The notes: a model not told the origin generated them from the sequence alone. Positions 7,101 to 14,745 are shown, numbered from the stretch's first letter. The stretch: 15,801 bases of DNA from JALJPB01 sp034111045 (GCA_034111045.1 JAWUYA010000076.1:1-15801); one strand, 5' to 3'. Numbers and translations are program-made.

Positions 7101-7718
7101 GTGATTGGTCGTTTACGTGGGATACTGTTAGAAAAAACAGCACCAGAAATATTGATAGAATGTTCGGGTATTGGTTATGAAGTCACTATGCCAATGACCA
7201 GTATTTATGCGCTACCAGAAGTTAATCAAGAAGCAATTGTCTATACCCATTTTGTTGTTCGCGAAGATGCTCAACTTTTATATGGCTTTGCTAACAAAGT
7301 AGAGCGTAAACTTTTTAGAATTTTATTAAAGGTTAATGGTGTAGGGCCCAAACTTGGTTTAGCCATTTTATCAGGGATGTCGGCAGACCAGTTTGTCAGC
7401 TGTGTGGTACATAATGACTTAGCGACTATTGTTAAAATCCCAGGGGTTGGTAAAAAAACAGCAGAACGATTATTAATTGAAATGCGTGACCGCTTAAAAG
7501 ATTGGCAAAGTGATAACTCTATTTTGGCTATGGGTGATATGGCTGTTTTAGCTCATCATGAACTTAATGCTATTAACGATGAAAAAGGTGATGCAATCAA
7601 TGCATTAATTTCCCTAGGTTATACTCAAGGCCAAGCTGATAAATCCGTTATGTCTGTTTACACTAGTGAAATGAAAAGTGAAGATATTATTCGTTTTGCC
7701 TTAAAGTCTATGCTTTAA
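7101..7718 (+). CDS. ruvA: Holliday junction branch migration protein RuvA
   Basis: RuvA binds four-way junctions as a tetramer and loads RuvB. I start it at GTG 7101 (205 residues) because the family begins 'MIGRLRG'. An upstream in-frame GTG at 7095 would add two residues. No strong Shine-Dalgarno supports either. Domain I is an OB-fold (about 1-63, 'FVVREDAQLLYGF'). Domain II has two helix-hairpin-helix motifs, 'LKVNGVGPKLGLAIL' and 'IVKIPGVGKKTAERLL', which contact the DNA backbone. Domain III, the RuvB-binding C-terminal helices, ends the protein ('DAINALISLGYTQGQA'). It precedes ruvB by 32 bases, and both are probably expressed from the LexA-controlled promoter. Confidence 0.96.
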   Translation: MIGRLRGILLEKTAPEILIECSGIGYEVTMPMTSIYALPEVNQEAIVYTHFVVREDAQLLYGFANKVERKLFRILLKVNGVGPKLGLAILSGMSADQFVSCVVHNDLATIVKIPGVGKKTAERLLIEMRDRLKDWQSDNSILAMGDMAVLAHHELNAINDEKGDAINALISLGYTQGQADKSVMSVYTSEMKSEDIIRFALKSML

Positions 7719-7750
7719 CGGTGCAACTTTAGGGTTATTAAGGAAAAGAA

Positions 7751-8755
7751 ATGATAGAAGCAGATCGGTTAATACAGTCGGTAGAAACCATCGAAGATGC
7801 CCCTGTTGATAGAGCTATTCGTCCGAAATTATTGGCTGATTACACTGGGCAAAGCCATGTTAAAGCACAAATGGAAATATTTATTCCAGCCGCTAAAAAA
7901 CGTGGCGAGCCGCTTGACCATTTACTGATTTTTGGCCCCCCCGGCCTAGGAAAAACCACTTTAGCTAATATTGTGGCTAATGAAATGGGCGTCAGTGTTC
8001 GGACTACATCAGGTCCGGTACTCGAAAAAGCAGGAGACTTAGCGGCTTTATTAACAAATTTAGAAGAAAATGATGTGTTGTTTATTGATGAAATACATCG
8101 ACTGAGTCCTATTGTTGAGGAGATTCTATATCCAGCAATGGAAGACTATCAATTAGATATCATGATAGGTGAAGGCCCTGCAGCACGTTCGATAAAACTC
8201 GATTTACCACCATTTACTTTAATTGGCGCAACAACACGTGCTGGAGCCTTGACTTCACCATTAAGAGACAGGTTTGGTATTGTTCAACGTCTAGAGTTCT
8301 ACAACGTTGCGGATCTTACCCAAATTATTACTCGTTCAGCTCTTTTTCTTAATTTAACCATAGATCATCAAGGTGCATTAGAGGTAGCAAAACGCTCTCG
8401 AGGCACTCCGAGAATTGCCAATCGCTTGCTCAGACGTGTTAGAGACTTCGCTGATGTTAAAACAGACGGTATTGTTAATCAAGATACTGCCGCACAGGCA
8501 TTAAATATGTTGGAAGTTGATAATGAGGGATTTGATATTATGGATCGAAAACTACTCAGCGCTATTATTGATAAATTTATGGGCGGTCCCGTAGGTTTAG
8601 ACAATGTCGCTGCAGCTATTGGTGAAGAACGAGAAACCATTGAGGATGTGATTGAACCGTTTCTTATTCAACAAGGTTTCTTACAACGAACCCCTAGGGG
8701 ACGTATTGCTACCGATAGAGCCTACAAACACTTTGGTTTAACAAAAGAAAAGTAG
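7751..8755 (+). CDS. ruvB: Holliday junction branch migration ATPase RuvB
   Basis: RuvB is the hexameric AAA+ motor that pulls DNA through the RuvA-bound junction. It has 334 residues (E. coli 336). Visible motifs: Walker A 'GPPGLGKTT' (62-70), Walker B 'VLFIDEIHRL' (109-118), sensor 1 'GATTRAG' (159-165), the arginine finger R174 in 'SPLRDRFG', and sensor 2 region 'RGTPRIANRLLRRVRDFA'. A C-terminal winged-helix DNA-binding domain ends in 'FLQRTPRGRIATDRAYKHFG'. ATG 7751 has a good Shine-Dalgarno, AGGAAAAGAA. The gene ends the ruvAB unit, with 564 bases before ybgC. Confidence 0.98.
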   Translation: MIEADRLIQSVETIEDAPVDRAIRPKLLADYTGQSHVKAQMEIFIPAAKKRGEPLDHLLIFGPPGLGKTTLANIVANEMGVSVRTTSGPVLEKAGDLAALLTNLEENDVLFIDEIHRLSPIVEEILYPAMEDYQLDIMIGEGPAARSIKLDLPPFTLIGATTRAGALTSPLRDRFGIVQRLEFYNVADLTQIITRSALFLNLTIDHQGALEVAKRSRGTPRIANRLLRRVRDFADVKTDGIVNQDTAAQALNMLEVDNEGFDIMDRKLLSAIIDKFMGGPVGLDNVAAAIGEERETIEDVIEPFLIQQGFLQRTPRGRIATDRAYKHFGLTKEK

Positions 8756-9319
8756 GCATTATATCAATGGACAAGTGATATTTATGTCAGAAAAAAAGCC
8801 AGCTATTTAAGTGCGGGCCAACTTATTAAGTTGATAAGAGGAAGTTAAATATTCCAATAAATATCTTAGAACAAAAGGTGACATTCAATAAAAAATCATC
8901 TTTTAAGCTTCCTGCCTAATGACTTAATTACTGGGAAAATATATTCAATCACTACGCCAGTTGAGAGAATAACGCTATAGTAAACAGTAACGCTTAAAGC
9001 GACAAGCAAATTAAATTAATGCTTACTTATTAATTTTTAAATCATTTTTGTACAATAAATGAGCTAAATAGTCTTGCGTAAATAGCTTAATCTACCATGA
9101 AAACTCCTCCCTCATTTTGTAGTCATAATAACGGTTGAACTCTTCGCCTACTATTTTTGTACACTTAACCCTACATAAAATTAATCATTGTTTGTTCAGA
9201 TAAATTATTTATTTACAAATTTATGGTAATCAATTGGCATCAGCTATTGTGAGACTCATACTTTATCTATTAATATAGACACATTAAATAATAAATTAAC
9301 AAAATGTTTATATTGCGCT
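8756..9319 (+). other. 564-base gene-free region between ruvB and ybgC
   Basis: Very AT-rich. The reading frames hold only tiny ORFs, such as an 8-codon one at 8784 and a 13-codon one near 9098, neither with a convincing ribosome site. Structures seen: a 13-base palindrome AACTTATTAAGTT (8820-8832); a long-range stem AGGAAGTTAAA (8839-8849) with TTTAAGCTTCCT (8902-8913, one bulged G); and CGCT-TAA-AGCG near 8992. It should carry the ybgC/tol promoter, but I find no strong -35/-10 pair; the best weak candidate is TTGTGA (about 9248) with TATTAA at a short spacing. In E. coli the genes cydABX-ybgE occupy the position just before ybgC. They are absent here. Confidence 0.55.
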
Positions 9320-9730
9320 ATGTCTGACCCTTGCCATAACTATAAAGTGCGCGTTTTTTATGAAGACACCGATGCCGGTGGTATTGTTTATTACGCTAAT
9401 TATTTAAAATTTTCTGAACGTGGTCGAACTCAGTGGCTAAGAGAATTAGGTATAAATCAGTCGACACTTTTAGAACAAAATATAGGTTTTGTAGTCTCGA
9501 GGGTTGAAATGGATAACATTGCCTCAGCAAAGCTCGATGATTTACTAAACGTTAACACAGTTATTACTCGCTTAAAATCGGCAAGCCTGGTGTTTACTCA
9601 GCAAATCACCAATCAAAAGCAACAGTTATTAACAACATTGGTGGTACGTGTTGCCTGTATTAAACCTCGTGAGACTAAGCCTTGCGGTATCCCCAAAAAA
9701 ATATTAGGAGTATTTAAAAGTGTCAGCTGA
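9320..9730 (+). CDS. ybgC: Acyl-CoA thioesterase YbgC (Tol-Pal operon)
   Basis: This 136-residue hotdog-fold thioesterase of the 4-hydroxybenzoyl-CoA thioesterase family hydrolyses acyl-CoA esters. In E. coli it associates with acyl carrier protein and phospholipid-synthesis enzymes. The family signature 'YEDTDAGGIVYYANYLKFSERGRTQWL' begins at residue 14, with the catalytic Asp at about 18. The length agrees with E. coli (134). It opens the tol-pal operon, as in most gammaproteobacteria. ATG 9320 is the only sensible start, but no Shine-Dalgarno-like sequence precedes it. The end overlaps the tolQ start by 11 bases in another frame, which points to linked translation. Confidence 0.94.
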   Translation: MSDPCHNYKVRVFYEDTDAGGIVYYANYLKFSERGRTQWLRELGINQSTLLEQNIGFVVSRVEMDNIASAKLDDLLNVNTVITRLKSASLVFTQQITNQKQQLLTTLVVRVACIKPRETKPCGIPKKILGVFKSVS

Positions 9731-10400
9731 GTTTTCGGTATTTGAATTAGTGCTACATGCCAGTTTGTTGGTGAAGTTTGTTATGTTAATTTTATTAAGC
9801 TTTTCTATTGCTTGTTGGTCGATGATTTTTCAACGTCATAAAGCTATCAAAGCCGCTGAGCAACAATTAAAGTCTTTTGAAGATAAATTTTGGAGCGGTG
9901 CTGATTTAAGTAAGTTTTATAACGAGGTCATTGCTCGCAATAAGGTAACGGGAATTGAAAGTTTATTTGTTGCTGGTTTTAAAGAATTCGCAAAATTAAG
10001 AAAATCAAATATGAATACGCCACAAGCCGTCGTTGATGGAACTCATCGCGCTATGCGGGTATCACTCTCTAGGGAAGTAGATGCGTTAGAAACTCACCTA
10101 ACCTTTATGGCTACAGTTGGCTCTATTAGCCCTTATATTGGCTTGTTTGGCACGGTATGGGGAATTATGAATTCATTTATTGGTCTTAGTGCAGTGCAGC
10201 AGGCAACGTTAGCCTCCGTTGCTCCAGGAATTGCGGAAGCGCTAATTGCAACTGCTATGGGGCTTTTTGCCGCTATTCCAGCCGTAATGGCGTTTAATCG
10301 TTTCAGTCACCATGTAGAAAAACTTGAAAATAGCTACATTAATTTTATTGATGAGTTCTCAAGTATTTTACAGCGCCAATCAGCTGCGGAACAAAAGTAA
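9720..10400 (+). CDS. tolQ: Tol-Pal system proton channel protein TolQ
   Basis: TolQ is the MotA/ExbB-family inner-membrane protein that forms the proton channel with TolR and drives TolA. It has 226 residues (E. coli 230). Transmembrane helix 1 spans about 14-36. A long cytoplasmic part (about 37-125) contains 'FEDKFWSG' and 'GTHRAMRVSLSREVDALETHL'. Helix 2 (about 127-152) contains 'GSISPYIGLFGTVWGIM' with T145. Helix 3 (about 168-192) contains 'GIAEALIATAMGLFAAIPAVMA' with T178; both threonines are pore-lining residues in E. coli TolQ. The start is GTG 9720, inside the end of ybgC, supported by TTAGGAG nine bases upstream. There are 66 bases before tolR. Confidence 0.97.
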   Translation: MSAEFSVFELVLHASLLVKFVMLILLSFSIACWSMIFQRHKAIKAAEQQLKSFEDKFWSGADLSKFYNEVIARNKVTGIESLFVAGFKEFAKLRKSNMNTPQAVVDGTHRAMRVSLSREVDALETHLTFMATVGSISPYIGLFGTVWGIMNSFIGLSAVQQATLASVAPGIAEALIATAMGLFAAIPAVMAFNRFSHHVEKLENSYINFIDEFSSILQRQSAAEQK

Positions 10401-10466
10401 CTGTTCACTTTAGGTAAGTCAGCAGTTAAGTCAGTCGTTGAGCAGTAAAGTAGTTGAGGAGTTAAA

Positions 10467-10892
10467 ATGTATACCCGGGTTAAACGAAAGAAAGTTGCAG
10501 AAATAAACGTTGTACCTTATATCGATGTGATGCTGGTTCTGTTGATTATTTTTATGGTAACGGCTCCTTTAGTCACACAAGGGGTTAAAGTTGATTTGCC
10601 AAAAGCCGATGCCGAAGTGTTAGCTAAAGACTCTAAACCGCCATTGGTTGCTTCTGTTGATGCGCAAGGTCTTTATTATTTAGCTGTTGGCACAAGTAAA
10701 AATGATGCTATGTCAGCTGAGGAAATAGCTATTTTAGTCAAGGCTCATTTAGAAGTTGAGCCCAATACGCCTGTAGTTGTTAATGCTGATGGCGCCGTAT
10801 CTTATGATGCAGTAATTCAATTAATGGTATTGCTCCAGCAAAGGGCAGGCGTACCATCAGTTGGTTTAATGACCGATATGCCGGAGAAGTAA
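10467..10892 (+). CDS. tolR: Tol-Pal system protein TolR
   Basis: TolR is an ExbD-family protein with one membrane helix and a periplasmic domain. It forms the TolQ-TolR motor and can contact peptidoglycan. It has 141 residues (E. coli 142). A short basic N-terminus is followed by 'EINVVPYIDVMLVLLIIFMV' (12-31), in which D20 is the proton-carrying aspartate (D23 in E. coli). 'TAPLVTQGVKVDLP' follows, and the C-terminus is the typical 'VGLMTDMP'. ATG 10467 has a strong Shine-Dalgarno (GAGGAG, 6 bases upstream). Only 3 bases separate its stop from tolA. Confidence 0.97.
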   Translation: MYTRVKRKKVAEINVVPYIDVMLVLLIIFMVTAPLVTQGVKVDLPKADAEVLAKDSKPPLVASVDAQGLYYLAVGTSKNDAMSAEEIAILVKAHLEVEPNTPVVVNADGAVSYDAVIQLMVLLQQRAGVPSVGLMTDMPEK

Positions 10893-10895
10893 CAG

Positions 10896-11816
10896 GTGAA
10901 TACAAAATATAAGCCCCTTATTTTAAGTGTTTTTTTACATTTTGGTTTGATCTTATTATTGGCGACAGGGGATTTGACTTCAACGCCAAAACCTATGCCT
11001 ATGGTTTCGCAAGTGACCCCAATACAGGCCACGATTGTTGACCAAGCAAAAGTAGATAACCAAGTAAAAAAGCTTAAAAAATTGAAAAAAGAGGCTGATG
11101 CTGCAGAGAAAAAAAGACTAAGGGATGCAGAAAAACGCCTGTTGAATGCTAAGAGAAAACGCTTAAAAGAAGAAGCAAAAATTAAAGTGTTAGAGCGACA
11201 GCGAAAAAACAAGTTAAAAGAAAAACGTCAAGCAGACCAAGCTGCAAAAAATTCAAAAGCTAAAGCGGTTGCAGCAGAAACAGCGAGAAAGACAATGTTA
11301 GCTGAGCAGAAAAAAGCTGATGATGTAGCTGCGGCAGTAAAAGCCAAGCGGATAAAAGATGAGCTTGAGGCTAAAAAAATTGCAGATAAAAAAGTCGAAG
11401 ACAAACGCAAGCAAGTGGTCGCTGAACAAAAGCGACTCGCGCAAGCAGCAAAAGAGCGAGTTGAGCAAGACCAAATGTTACAAAGGCAAATGGCAGAGGA
11501 AATGGCAGGAAGACAACAAGCCCGTCGTCAACAACAAATGTCAGAAATCAACCGTTTCACAGCACTAATAGTTCAAACTATTCAGCGTAATTTAATAACA
11601 GATCGTAGCTCCATGGAAGGTAAGTCTTGTAAATTAACCATAAGTCTTGCAACATCAGGCTTTGTTACTGATGTAATTATTGGCGAAGGTGATCGGGTTG
11701 TTTGTGAAGCGGCACAAACAGCAATATATAAAGCGGGGACATTACCTGTATCAAAAGATCCTGAAGTGTTTAAAGTAATGCAACCATTGACTGTGATTAT
11801 GATTCCTGAGTTTTAA
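10896..11816 (+). CDS. tolA: Tol-Pal system protein TolA
   Basis: TolA carries energy from TolQR across the periplasm to TolB and Pal, and is a common target of filamentous phages and colicins. It has 306 residues, shorter than the 421 of E. coli, mainly in the helical domain. Domain I is a membrane anchor (about 7-25); S11 and H15 in 'SVFLH' keep the Ser-x3-His spacing used for TolQR contact in E. coli. Domain II (about 50-215) is a Lys/Ala/Glu-rich long helix. Domain III (about 216-306) has two cysteines, C245 and C270, matching the conserved disulfide, and ends 'PLTVIMIPEF'. The start is GTG 10896, with GGAG of the tolR 3' end as ribosome site. Confidence 0.94.
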   Translation: MNTKYKPLILSVFLHFGLILLLATGDLTSTPKPMPMVSQVTPIQATIVDQAKVDNQVKKLKKLKKEADAAEKKRLRDAEKRLLNAKRKRLKEEAKIKVLERQRKNKLKEKRQADQAAKNSKAKAVAAETARKTMLAEQKKADDVAAAVKAKRIKDELEAKKIADKKVEDKRKQVVAEQKRLAQAAKERVEQDQMLQRQMAEEMAGRQQARRQQQMSEINRFTALIVQTIQRNLITDRSSMEGKSCKLTISLATSGFVTDVIIGEGDRVVCEAAQTAIYKAGTLPVSKDPEVFKVMQPLTVIMIPEF

Positions 11817-11881
11817 ACACAGCAACCGTAGCTAAATCATATGTTAATACATATTTAAATAATAAATGTAGAAGTATCTTA

Positions 11882-13237
11882 ATGAAATTTAAACGTCAAT
11901 TACCCCTTTTTCTAATCCTTATCTCCCTTGTCTCAACGAATGCCATGGCGGCATTAGAAATTGTAATCACTGGTGGTGTTGATAGTGCAAGGCCAATTGC
12001 AGTTCTGCCATTTAAATGGGCAGGTATCTCTGCTAAGCCCGCCAATATTTCAAGTGTGATCAGTGCTGATTTATTACGTAGTGGTAAATTTAATCCAATT
12101 TCATCAACAAAGTTCCCTCAAACCCCTTTTAACGATAACGATGTCGATTATGCTGCATGGGCTAATACCGGTGTTGAAGCGATTGTTATTGGTGAGATAA
12201 AAGAGTCTTTTAATGGTAATTATCAAGTACATTATCAATTGATTGACGTTATCAGAGGGCAAATTACCGGTGGACAAGCACAAATGTTAAGTAATGGTGA
12301 ATTAGTAAAAACTAGCGATCATATCTTAGATGAAGGTACGGTAAACATTGGTGACGATCAATTCCGTCGTTATGGGCATCGTATTAGTAATGTTGTCTAT
12401 GAAAAGTTAACCGGTAATCGTGGTGCTTTTTTAACCAAAATTGCGTATGTTATTGTTCGAGATCAAGGAGAATATCCCTATGAACTAGTAATTTCGGATT
12501 ATGATGGTTTTAATGAGCACATATTACTTAGTTCAAAAGAGCCATTAATGTCACCATCTTGGCATCCAAATGGTGAAATATTAGCTTTTGCAAGTTTTGA
12601 AAATAATCAACAGCAAATTTATAGTATCAATATTTACACCGGTCAACGCCGATTACTCAGTAGTCATGAGGGTATAAATAGTGCACCGCGCTGGTCGCCT
12701 AATGGTAAGCAACTCGCATTGGTTTTATCTAAAGATGGTAATCCTGAACTTTATGTAATGGCTTTAGCAACAAAAAAATTAACACGAATCACCCGTCACA
12801 GAGCGATAGATACTGAACCAAGTTGGACGCCAGATAGCAGTTCTTTGGTATTTAGTTCAGAACGGGGTGGCAAACCGCAGCTTTATCGGGTAAATTTACG
12901 CGATGGTAAAGTTAGACGGCTCACTTTTGATGGCGAAATGAATCTAGGAGGGTCGGTAACACCAGATGGTCGACAATTGGTTATGGTTAACAGAGCCCAA
13001 GGGCAATACCGTTTAGCTAAACAAGAGTTAGACTCTAGTTTATTTCAGGTACTCACTAAAGATACTAAATTAGATGAGTCACCAAGTATTTCGCCAAACG
13101 GCGGTATGATTATTTACAGTACTTTATATAATAATCGTAATGTGTTGAGCTTGGTCTCTGTTGATGGTCGATTTAAAGCAAGGTTACCTGCTGTTAATGG
13201 TCAGGTTAAATCACCTGCCTGGTCACCATTTTTATAA
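11882..13237 (+). CDS. tolB: Tol-Pal system beta-propeller protein TolB
   Basis: TolB is a soluble periplasmic protein that binds Pal and, through its N-terminus, TolA. It has 451 residues before processing (E. coli 430). A Sec signal peptide (basic MKFKRQ, hydrophobic core, cleavage after AMA at about residue 23) leaves a mature end 'ALEIVIT' equivalent to the TolA-binding box. An alpha/beta N-terminal domain ('RPIAVLPFKWAG', 'VISADLLRSGKFNP') is followed by a six-bladed propeller with repeats such as 'PSWHPNGEILAFASF', 'PRWSPNGKQLALVLS' and 'PSWTPDSSSLVFSSERGG', closing with 'DGRFKARLPAVNGQVKSPAWSP'. The Shine-Dalgarno is weak (GAAG). The 65-base gap after tolA has a small hairpin, ATATGT-TAAT-ACATAT (11839-11854). 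Confidence 0.97.
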   Translation: MKFKRQLPLFLILISLVSTNAMAALEIVITGGVDSARPIAVLPFKWAGISAKPANISSVISADLLRSGKFNPISSTKFPQTPFNDNDVDYAAWANTGVEAIVIGEIKESFNGNYQVHYQLIDVIRGQITGGQAQMLSNGELVKTSDHILDEGTVNIGDDQFRRYGHRISNVVYEKLTGNRGAFLTKIAYVIVRDQGEYPYELVISDYDGFNEHILLSSKEPLMSPSWHPNGEILAFASFENNQQQIYSINIYTGQRRLLSSHEGINSAPRWSPNGKQLALVLSKDGNPELYVMALATKKLTRITRHRAIDTEPSWTPDSSSLVFSSERGGKPQLYRVNLRDGKVRRLTFDGEMNLGGSVTPDGRQLVMVNRAQGQYRLAKQELDSSLFQVLTKDTKLDESPSISPNGGMIIYSTLYNNRNVLSLVSVDGRFKARLPAVNGQVKSPAWSPFL

Positions 13238-13242
13238 TGAAC

Positions 13243-13278
13243 AATAAACTAATCACTTCGAGGTTTATTAAGTGGTTA
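13243..13278 (+). promoter_or_regulatory. Two overlapping, mutually exclusive hairpins before pal
   Basis: AATAAAC (13243-13249) pairs perfectly with GTTTATT (13263-13269). TAATCACTT (13250-13258) pairs with AAGTGGTTA (13270-13278), with one G-U pair. The arms interleave in the order 1-2-1'-2', with 0-4 base linkers, too short for a simple pseudoknot, so either hairpin would exclude the other. They lie in the 80-base tolB-pal gap, about 40 bases before the pal start. No T-run follows, so this is not an intrinsic terminator. Pairing is observed; function is inferred. Confidence 0.4.
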
Positions 13279-13317
13279 AAAAAATAATAATTAATTTACT
13301 TTTATAAGGATAATATA

Positions 13318-13872
13318 ATGCGCTTAAATAAAATAGTTAAATCTTTAGCTGTGGCTCTACCTATCGTGATTCTTTCAGCTTGTAGTTCTAATTCAGCTGA
13401 TAGCGATGAAATGAGCAAAGTTGATACGAATGCGGCCATGGTTGCAGAACAAGAAGTAAAAGATGAAGCAGAACGTGTAAAAGTTGCTGTAATGAAAAGA
13501 GAAGCCGATATTGAAGAGCAGAAACGTCAAGAATTAGAAAAACTTCGTGCTGAGCACATTGTTTATTTTGATTTTGATGTTTCTAACGTAAGTAGTGAGT
13601 TCTCAGCGTTATTAGATGCACATTCAACATTTTTAACTGCCAATACTGCTGTTAATGTATTAGTAGAAGGCCATTCAGATGAACGTGGTACTCCTGAGTA
13701 CAACATTGCTTTAGGCGAGCGTCGTGCAAAAGCTGTTGTCACTTACTTACAAAATATGGGTGTGTCAGCTACACAAATTACGACTGTAAGTTATGGTGAA
13801 GAAAAGCCTATGGTAAAAGATCGCAGTGAAGCAGCCTTTTCTAAAAACCGTCGTGCCGTTTTAGTTTACTAA
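13318..13872 (+). CDS. pal: Peptidoglycan-associated lipoprotein Pal
   Basis: Pal is an outer-membrane lipoprotein that binds peptidoglycan and TolB and helps constrict the envelope at division. It has 184 residues before processing (E. coli 173). A signal sequence ends in the lipobox LSAC with Cys22 as the lipidated residue. Ser follows at +2, as expected for transport to the outer membrane. A charged, helical linker (about 38-78) joins it to an OmpA-like domain (79-184): 'HIVYFDFD', then 'VEGHSDERGTPEYNIALGERRA', whose D121 and R136 are the usual diaminopimelate-binding residues, and 'SYGEEKP'. ATG 13318 has AAGGA about eight bases upstream, one of the best ribosome sites here, which fits the high abundance of Pal. 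Confidence 0.97.
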   Translation: MRLNKIVKSLAVALPIVILSACSSNSADSDEMSKVDTNAAMVAEQEVKDEAERVKVAVMKREADIEEQKRQELEKLRAEHIVYFDFDVSNVSSEFSALLDAHSTFLTANTAVNVLVEGHSDERGTPEYNIALGERRAKAVVTYLQNMGVSATQITTVSYGEEKPMVKDRSEAAFSKNRRAVLVY

Positions 13873-13884
13873 CCGGGAATACCG

Positions 13885-14646
13885 ATGAAACTGCATATAG
13901 GTTTATTAGGGGTTAGTTTAGTTGCTAGTACTTTTTCTGTATTAGCAACTGAGTCTGTGCCCGTTTATAATTTAAACTCTGCTAAAGACAATGACGATGG
14001 GCAACAGCTAAAAAGTCTTTCTCTTAAGCTAAAAGCACGTAATAGAGCACAAGTTAACTTACAACAACAAGTTGATGAACTGCAGTCCGAAGTGAATGAA
14101 TTACGTGGTGTTGCAGAGCTTCATGAGCACCAATTAAATCAGATGTTAGAACGCCAGCGAGAGTTATATCAAGAGATTGAACGACGTTTTAGCCGTTTAT
14201 TAGAAACAAATACTATAACAAAAGTGCAAACTAATAGTGATAACCAGGTTAACTATAGTAGTAACTTAACTGAAAATGAAGCCTATGATCATGCGGTCAA
14301 TTTAGTACTCAAAGACAAATTTTATGAAAAAGCCATTGCGGCATTTAAACAGTTTAATCATAAATATCCTAAATCGAGTTATGCTGCCAATGCTCATTAT
14401 TGGTTAGGGCAGTTATTGTTTAATAAAGGTGAATTAGTAGGAGCAAACTCCGAATTTACTATTGTGGTCAATAAGTTTAAAGATTCTGAGAAATGGACAG
14501 ATGCTTTGTTAAAGTTAGGTATGGTTGCCCAAAAACAGAATAAAAATTCCATAGCAATAACCTTATATCGGCAGTTGATTAAAGAATCTCCTAATTCGAC
14601 GTCTGCTCAATTAGCAAAACCTCGTTTGAGTAGTTTGATACAATGA
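13885..14646 (+). CDS. cpoB: Cell division coordinator CpoB (YbgF)
   Basis: CpoB is a periplasmic TPR protein that, in E. coli, coordinates PBP1B-LpoB peptidoglycan synthesis with Tol-driven outer-membrane constriction. It has 253 residues (E. coli 263). A signal peptide (cleavage near VLA/TES, about 21) leads to a trimerising coiled coil (about 40-105: 'KSLSLKLKARNRAQVNLQQ', 'DELQSEVNELRG', 'QLNQMLERQRELYQEIERRF'). A linker and three TPR-like repeats follow (about 132-253: 'AYDHAVNLVLKDKFYEKAIA', 'SYAANAHYWLGQLLFNKGE', 'WTDALLKLGMVAQKQNK'). It starts 12 bases after pal with GGGA as ribosome site, and is the last protein gene of the tol operon. Confidence 0.95.
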   Translation: MKLHIGLLGVSLVASTFSVLATESVPVYNLNSAKDNDDGQQLKSLSLKLKARNRAQVNLQQQVDELQSEVNELRGVAELHEHQLNQMLERQRELYQEIERRFSRLLETNTITKVQTNSDNQVNYSSNLTENEAYDHAVNLVLKDKFYEKAIAAFKQFNHKYPKSSYAANAHYWLGQLLFNKGELVGANSEFTIVVNKFKDSEKWTDALLKLGMVAQKQNKNSIAITLYRQLIKESPNSTSAQLAKPRLSSLIQ

Positions 14647-14745
14647 TTTCAAATGACTTTTCTATTGTTTTTTGTTTGTAAAACTAGCGCTTTGCGTTCT
14701 TTTTGTACGAACAGTGAATAAATAACGAAAAACTGAAATTTATGG
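14647..14745 (+). other. cpoB-tRNA spacer
   Basis: A short AT-rich spacer after the tol operon. The best hairpin is only GTTC/GAAC around 14697-14713 with an internal T-run, so I do not call a terminator. No coding potential is visible. Confidence 0.4.

Noticed and set aside
8784..9140. Tiny ORFs (8 and 13 codons) between ruvB and ybgC as CydX-like or regulatory peptides
   Set aside because: No ribosome site, no membrane helix and no recognisable CydX motif; lengths are what chance gives.
8826..9240. FNR-type site (TTGAT-N4-ATCAA) as a remnant of a cyd promoter
   Set aside because: TTGAT occurs at about 8831 and ATCAA at about 9229 but they are far apart and never correctly spaced.
10817..11212. 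131-codon minus-strand ORF over tolR/tolA
   Set aside because: It is the antisense of the Lys/Ala-rich TolA helix, giving an artificial Phe/Ser-rich protein.
11045..11540. Lys/Ala/Glu-rich low-complexity region of tolA as a repeat array or broken gene
   Set aside because: This is the normal helical domain II of TolA and the frame is intact.
13243..13278. H-type pseudoknot before pal
   Set aside because: The linkers are 0-4 bases for stems of 7 and 9 bp, which is not sterically reasonable. Alternative hairpins are the simpler reading.
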